From: Proteles cristata cristata
Taxonomy: Eukaryota; Chordata; Mammalia; Carnivora; Hyaenidae
Assembly: GCA_017311185.1 (NCBI GenBank)
Contig: JAESUZ010000486.1
Coordinates: 124,001 to 188,000 of the forward strand
Length of the DNA stretch: 64,000 nucleotides
Reading direction: 5' to 3'
The translations under genes were made by a program, and so were the position numbers. Below the pieces are notes generated by a model, which saw only the letters and a program-made list of their open reading frames with translations, was not told where the DNA came from and made no database searches. Positions 59,023 through 64,000 of this stretch are shown here, one piece after another. Numbering within the stretch: position 1 is the first letter of the stretch; each line of letters begins with the position of its first letter.

Positions 59023-59240
59023 GGGGCGCCTGGGTGGCTCAGTCCATTGAGCGTCTGACTTTGGCTTAGGTCACGATCTCACGTTCGTGGGCTTGAGCGT
59101 GTCGGGCTCTGTGCTGACAGCTAGCTCAGGGCCTGGAGCCTGTCTTCGGATTCTGTGTCTCCATCTTTCTCTGACCCTCCCCTGCTCACACTGTCTTTCT
59201 CTCTCTCTCTCTCTCAAAAATAAATAAAACATTTAAAAAA
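59023..59240 (+). mobile_element. SINEC_Fc-type SINE
   Basis: ATACTTCCT flanks it. It has the CTAGCTCAG mark and lost a few bases around the B box. Confidence 0.91.
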
Positions 59241-59363
59241 TATATACTTCCTAAGAATTTTTTGTCTGGGAATATTTTGGGTTTGTTGACATGAGAATGT
59301 TCCATGCATTGTCATTGTGTATTAGTTTTGAAGTAAACCTGCATTTTAATTTTGTATCTCTAG

Positions 59364-59492
59364 CACAGATTTGCGTTCCAATTATCTTCTTAATACTACA
59401 ATTGCTGGTGTGGAAGAGGCAGATGTTGTCCTTCTGGTTGGTACAAATCCACGTTTTGAGGCACCACTGTTTAATGCTAGAATTCGAAAGAG
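59364..59492 (+). CDS. NDUFS1: NDUFS1 exon 12
   Basis: It runs from the rest of codon 378 to two bases of codon 421 ([16 protein letters not shown] through FNARIRK). The acceptor is CTCTAG. The donor GAGGTTAGT is weaker than the others, and a SINE begins 38 bases after the exon end. Confidence 0.94.
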
Positions 59493-59529
59493 GTTAGTAA
59501 TAGTTAACGGTTTTAAAAATATTATAATA

Positions 59530-59748
59530 GGGGCGCCTGGGTGGCTTAGTCGGTTAAGCGTCCGACTTTCGCTTGGGTCATGATCTCGTGGTTCATGGGT
59601 TCGGGCCCCGCGTCGGGCTCTGTGCTGACTGCCAGCTCAGAGCCTGGAGCCTGTTTCAGTCTGTGACTCCCTCTCTCTCTGACCCTCCCCTGCTCACGCT
59701 TTCTCTCTCTCTCCCCTAGAAATAAATAAAACATTAAAAAAAAAAAAA
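59530..59748 (+). mobile_element. Young-subfamily SINEC_Fc next to exon 12
   Basis: It carries TTCGCTTGGGTCATGATCTCG and a CTCTCCCCTAG tail, and starts 38 bases after the exon 12 end. Confidence 0.94.
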
Positions 59749-59879
59749 TTTGAGAAATGACTATTTAGCTAATTCCTAATAGTGTTAGTGGGAATAGGCT
59801 CCAGAAGATAATTGGAGGGCTGCTTCTAATAAGTCCATTCCTTCCCTCTTCTCCTGCTGATCTTTTTACTTTATCTTCT

Positions 59880-60120
59880 TATTTTGAAATAATTCAAGAT
59901 GCACCAATTTTTTCATAATTTCTTTTTTAATTTTTTATGATGATTTTTTTTCCTGCCCAAGATCCAGTTTCAAGTCACATGTCGCAATTAGTGTCATAAC
60001 TCTTCAGTTTTCTTTTTTGACATTTTCTTTAAGAGCAAGGCCAGATATTTTGTAGAATACCTCCATCTTTTCATATCTTAGAGACTTACAAATAGATTGG
60101 TGTAATTTATTGTCTATAAT
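59880..60120. mobile_element. Ancient L1-like fragment
   Basis: CAAGGCCAGATATTTTGTAG and its surroundings read like the same old L1 3' region as at 2110-3210. Confidence 0.4.
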
Positions 60121-60834
<714 letters not shown>

Positions 60835-60897
60835 TAAAAAGTTAATGTTTTTGTAATAATGATATGTGATTACTGTTGAAAATTACAGCAGTACAAG

Positions 60898-61050
60898 GGC
60901 ACCTGGGTGCCTCAGTTGGTTGAGTGTCTGACTTCAGCTCTTGAATTCGAGCCCCGCGTCGGGCTTTGCACTGACAGCTCAGAGCCTGGAGTCTTCTTCA
61001 GATTCTGTCTCCCTCTCTCCCTGCCCCTCCCCACCCACACTCTGTCTCTC

Positions 61051-61103
<53 letters not shown>

Positions 61104-61118
61104 ATAAACATAATAAAA
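60898..61118 (+). mobile_element. SINEC_Fc-type SINE with target duplication
   Basis: AAAATTACAGCA-TACA flanks both ends. Most of the B-box region is deleted. Confidence 0.92.
61038..61100. repeat. (TC)n expansion within a SINE
   Basis: A CT run of about 60 bases, twice the usual SINE tract. Confidence 0.92.
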
Positions 61119-61692
61119 AATCTAAAATTACAGCAATACAGAAAAGAAAATGGAAGAACGTAAAGCATTACCCCAAATTCCACCAACCCAAATAAGTATT
61201 GATGAAAAATCATAATCATCTCTACTCATATATAGAGCAAGATGGATGAATAGATAGGCAAACAAAGATGAGAACATGTCATACCTGCTGTTTTTATGTA
61301 TCAGAGTTTAATTTTACTTGAAATTATCGGAAAAGAAATTGAAGTGAAACTGACACAATTCAACTTTAGGAAATTTATTGTTAAATTTTACCAGTCCTTC
61401 CTTACTGAGTACTTTATTTACTTGTATCTCATTGCTGTCTGGTATTTATAGGTTTTAATTTACTTTTCCAAGAGGGGTTCATATGTACACTGTTCTTGCT
61501 TGGGAATGTCTGTTTTATTCCTGAAGAGAGCCTTGGCAGGATACAAAGTTCTTGAGCCACGCTCGTTTTTTTGTGTTTTTTTTTTTTCCTCTAAGAACTT
61601 TATAGACATGGCCTTTTGTTACTGTGGTTAAGTATGATGTCAGTCATATTTCCCCCATCCCTGTCCTAATTTTTTTTTTTTAACTGTCTAGG
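61119..61692. other. NDUFS1 intron 13, possible old L1 remnant
   Basis: GGCAGGATACAAAGTTCTTG and later text are faintly L1-like. Otherwise unique. Confidence 0.35.
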
Positions 61693-61914
61693 TACTTTTT
61701 TTTTTTTTTTTTAAGTTTATTTATTTAGAGAGAGAGAGCTTGAGCAGGGTAGGAGCAGAGAGAATAGAGAGAGAGAAAGAGAGAATCTCAAGCAGGGTTC
61801 GTGCTGTCAGCACAGAACCCCATGCGGGGCTGGCTCTCAAGAACTGTTAGATCATGACCTGAGCCAAAATCAAGCATTGGACAGTTAACCAACTGAACCA
61901 CCCAAATGTCTCCT
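61693..61914 (-). mobile_element. SINEC_Fc-type SINE
   Basis: Reverse, diverged (CCACCCAAATGTCTCC head). TCTAGGTACTTTT and CCTAGAAACTTTT flank it. Confidence 0.88.
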
Positions 61915-62353
61915 AGAAACTTTTTTCTTGATGCTTTATACTTGGATTTTTATCTTTGAAAGTTAATAACTTTGCCAGAATATGTCTTAACAGTGATGGT
62001 TCTCTGTTGCACCTTTCACTGTGAAGATTCCAGGTTCTTTTTATTTTAGTATTTGTGTGTATATGGGGGAGTAAATGTGCTGATTGGTAAAAATTGTAAG
62101 AAGTTTCTGCTTTTCACATAACAGTTCTGGAGGGTAGGCAGTTTGACAGACGATGTGTTTGTCTAAGGATGTCATCATGAAAGGGCATTCCTTCCTGCTT
62201 TCCTGTCCTCTGTGCCTTTGCTTACTTGTGTGTGTGTGTGTGCACGCACGTTTCTTCTCATGGTTCCAAGATGGGTGGCCTCTGGCGTAGTCAAGTGGGA
62301 CAAGGCCCCTAAGCCCAGTTCCTTTGTTTTGAATAGAAAAAAACATGATCCCT

Positions 62354-62562
62354 GGGGAACCTGGGTGGCTCAGTTGGTTGAACACCAGACCTAAGCTCAG
62401 GTCCTGGTCTTGCAGTCCATGGGTTCGAGCCCCGCATTGGGCTCTGTGCTGACACCTCAGAGTCTGGAGCCTGCTTCTGATTTTGTGTCTCCCTCTCTCT
62501 GCCCCTTCCCCACTCATGCTTATCTCTCTGTCTCTCATAAATAAATAAATGTTAAAAAAATT
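62354..62562 (+). mobile_element. SINEC_Fc-type SINE
   Basis: Forward copy in intron 13 with the head GGGGAACCTGGGTGG. Confidence 0.9.
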
Positions 62563-62905
62563 TTCAGAATGAATAAAGAAAAACACAATTGCAGTTACCA
62601 AAAATATTAAAAAAATACTTATTTAAAAGTGTCCCTCTTTTCTAACTCTTGTCTCCAAGCCCCAGAAGATGACCAGTGTGTTTTTTTACTGTACTAAATT
62701 TAAGTCTATTCTCTGTTAGGGATGTGCTCTTACTTAAGAACTCCTAACAAATAAAGAAAGAGCCAACGAAGCAGATACTGTATCTCCTCTTGTATCTTTT
62801 TTCTGCCCTTTTTCCTATGTTCTTTCCTTCTTTTTTAGTTTGCTTTATATGATTTCCTATATCCTGTCTTTCTTGTCCCTATATTTGAAGTCATGTTTTA
62901 TTATT

Positions 62906-63114
62906 TTTTTTAATGTTTTCTATATTTCTGAGAGAGAGACAGCATGAGCAGGGGAGGGTCAGAGACAGAGGGAGACACAGAATCTGAAACAGGCTTCAGG
63001 CTCTGAGCTGGCAGTCAGCACAGAGCCCGATGCGGGGCTCGAACCCACAAACCGTGAGATCCTGACCTGAGCCGAAGTGGGACGCTTAACCAACTGAGCC
63101 ACCCAGGCGCCCCT
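62906..63114 (-). mobile_element. SINEC_Fc-type SINE with target duplication
   Basis: TGTTTTATT flanks both ends. Confidence 0.92.
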
Positions 63115-63986
63115 GTTTTATTTTGCTTTTTATTGTTTCTGGAATGGTGTTCATCTCTAATTTGTTTCTCTTTCAGTTCTTTCCTGAGTTCTGTGACAAA
63201 AATCTATTGTATGATACTCTCTGTTTTGTCACTGTTTTAGTTATTTTCAAGTGAGAGTATGTTTTTCATTTTCTCTGAGGGTATTAAAAACTTTCTGTCA
63301 CACTTCACATTTTCTTGGGAAATCCTTGTGATAAATGTCCTCTTGTAATATGTACGTGCAATTCTCGTGCTGATTCTTTGATTTGGGTCATGTATTTATT
63401 GAGGAATGATGTAGAGTGTGGACAGGAGAGTGAGCTGTATAGTTTTCAGCTTTTAATTTTTCTATCCTCCCCCAAATCTGTGATTTCCTTTGCTTTTGGC
63501 ATGCACTCCCCTTTATGTTTTGATGTTTGGGAAGCAGAGCCCTTAAAGTCTTCGGTACTCTGCATTGTATCCTAGTAACCATTGCTTTCCCTTTCTTTTC
63601 CTCCTTGTCTGGAGCACAAGGAGTAGGTACTTGAGTGGGATTTTTCCTGTTAGTACCAACTGAATCTCTGTAGGGACATTGCCCGGTTTTTCTGGGACAT
63701 CCCCATAATCATTCTGACCAGAGGATATTTGGAAAAGGCTTTCATTCTCAATACTTAGTATTAGAAAAATCTATGTTATCTGATTCTCATTTAGCCATTT
63801 CACAGGAGCATTGGCAACATGTTTTTGGTTAAATCTGGTTGTATGTATGTCTACATGTTGACTAGTAAAAATCAAAGACATTCTACATTAAAACCTAAAC
63901 TTGGAACAACATATTGTAGATGTGAATCTGATTAGATTTCGTTGATGGTTAAGATTTTTTTAATCAAAATTCTTTTTTATAAGTAG
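63115..63986. other. NDUFS1 intron 13, last 870 bases
   Basis: Unique AT-rich DNA up to the exon 14 acceptor. No recognised features. Confidence 0.5.
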
Positions 63987-64000
63987 GTATTACACGAAGC
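63987..64000 (+). CDS. NDUFS1: NDUFS1 exon 14, first 14 bases
   Basis: An AAGTAG acceptor ends at 63986 and is followed by codons V-L-H-E plus two bases. This matches the human continuation VLKEA after SFSQ-type exon 13. The exon is cut by the window end. Confidence 0.8.

Noticed and set aside
62041..62601. A 186-codon frame on the - strand
   Set aside because: It runs through the reverse side of a forward SINE and NDUFS1 intron 13, with low-complexity His/Thr stretches and no homology I recognise.

Overview
The window is nuclear DNA from a carnivoran mammal, almost certainly a felid. It holds spliced genes with GT-AG introns and dozens of roughly 200-bp tRNA-derived SINEs. These begin with a GGGGCGCCTGGGTGGCTCAG head and end with a TC-rich stretch, AATAAATAAA and poly(A), which is the SINEC_Fc / CAN type of cat genomes. 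Remnants of L1, L2, MIR and an MLT1-like LTR are also present. I saw no bacterial, plasmid or CRISPR features.

Layout. Positions 1 to about 29.7 kb are non-coding and repeat-dense, and should be 5' intronic or upstream DNA of GPR1 (CMKLR2). In other mammals this interval lies between GPR1 and the imprinted gene ZDBF2. It contains one isolated CpG-rich patch (about 545-1235). The whole GPR1 coding sequence, a chemerin-receptor-family GPCR of 355 codons, is one exon at 29741-30808 on the + strand. About 10 kb of intergenic DNA follows, with a near-perfect CTCF motif at 37617-37630. EEF1B2 (translation factor eEF1B, beta/alpha nucleotide-exchange subunit) lies on the - strand at 40709-43243 with six coding exons, all resolved to the base. 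Its introns host two snoRNAs that I could find from sequence: a C/D box RNA (SNORD51) and an H/ACA box RNA (SNORA41). A CpG island of about 1.2 kb separates EEF1B2 from NDUFS1, which runs head-to-head on the + strand. NDUFS1 is the 75-kDa Fe-S subunit of respiratory complex I. Exon 1 (non-coding) and coding exons 2-13 are resolved, and the window ends 14 bases into exon 14. The visible part encodes 468 full codons of a protein normally about 727 residues long, including all the Fe-S cluster ligands.

The gene order GPR1 - EEF1B2 - NDUFS1 and their orientations match human 2q33.3 in reverse. EEF1B2 and NDUFS1 are housekeeping genes sharing a promoter region. GPR1 is a tissue-restricted receptor in a neighbouring, separately regulated domain.

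The most interesting items are the CTCF site at the GPR1/EEF1B2 boundary, the CpG-rich patch fused to a SINE tail, an intact DRY motif in GPR1 where the human protein has DHY, and a homogeneous SINE subfamily in NDUFS1 introns that carries a ready-made splice acceptor. An unidentified retrocopy with its own AATAAA and poly(A) is also notable. I did not find a wholly new biological system.
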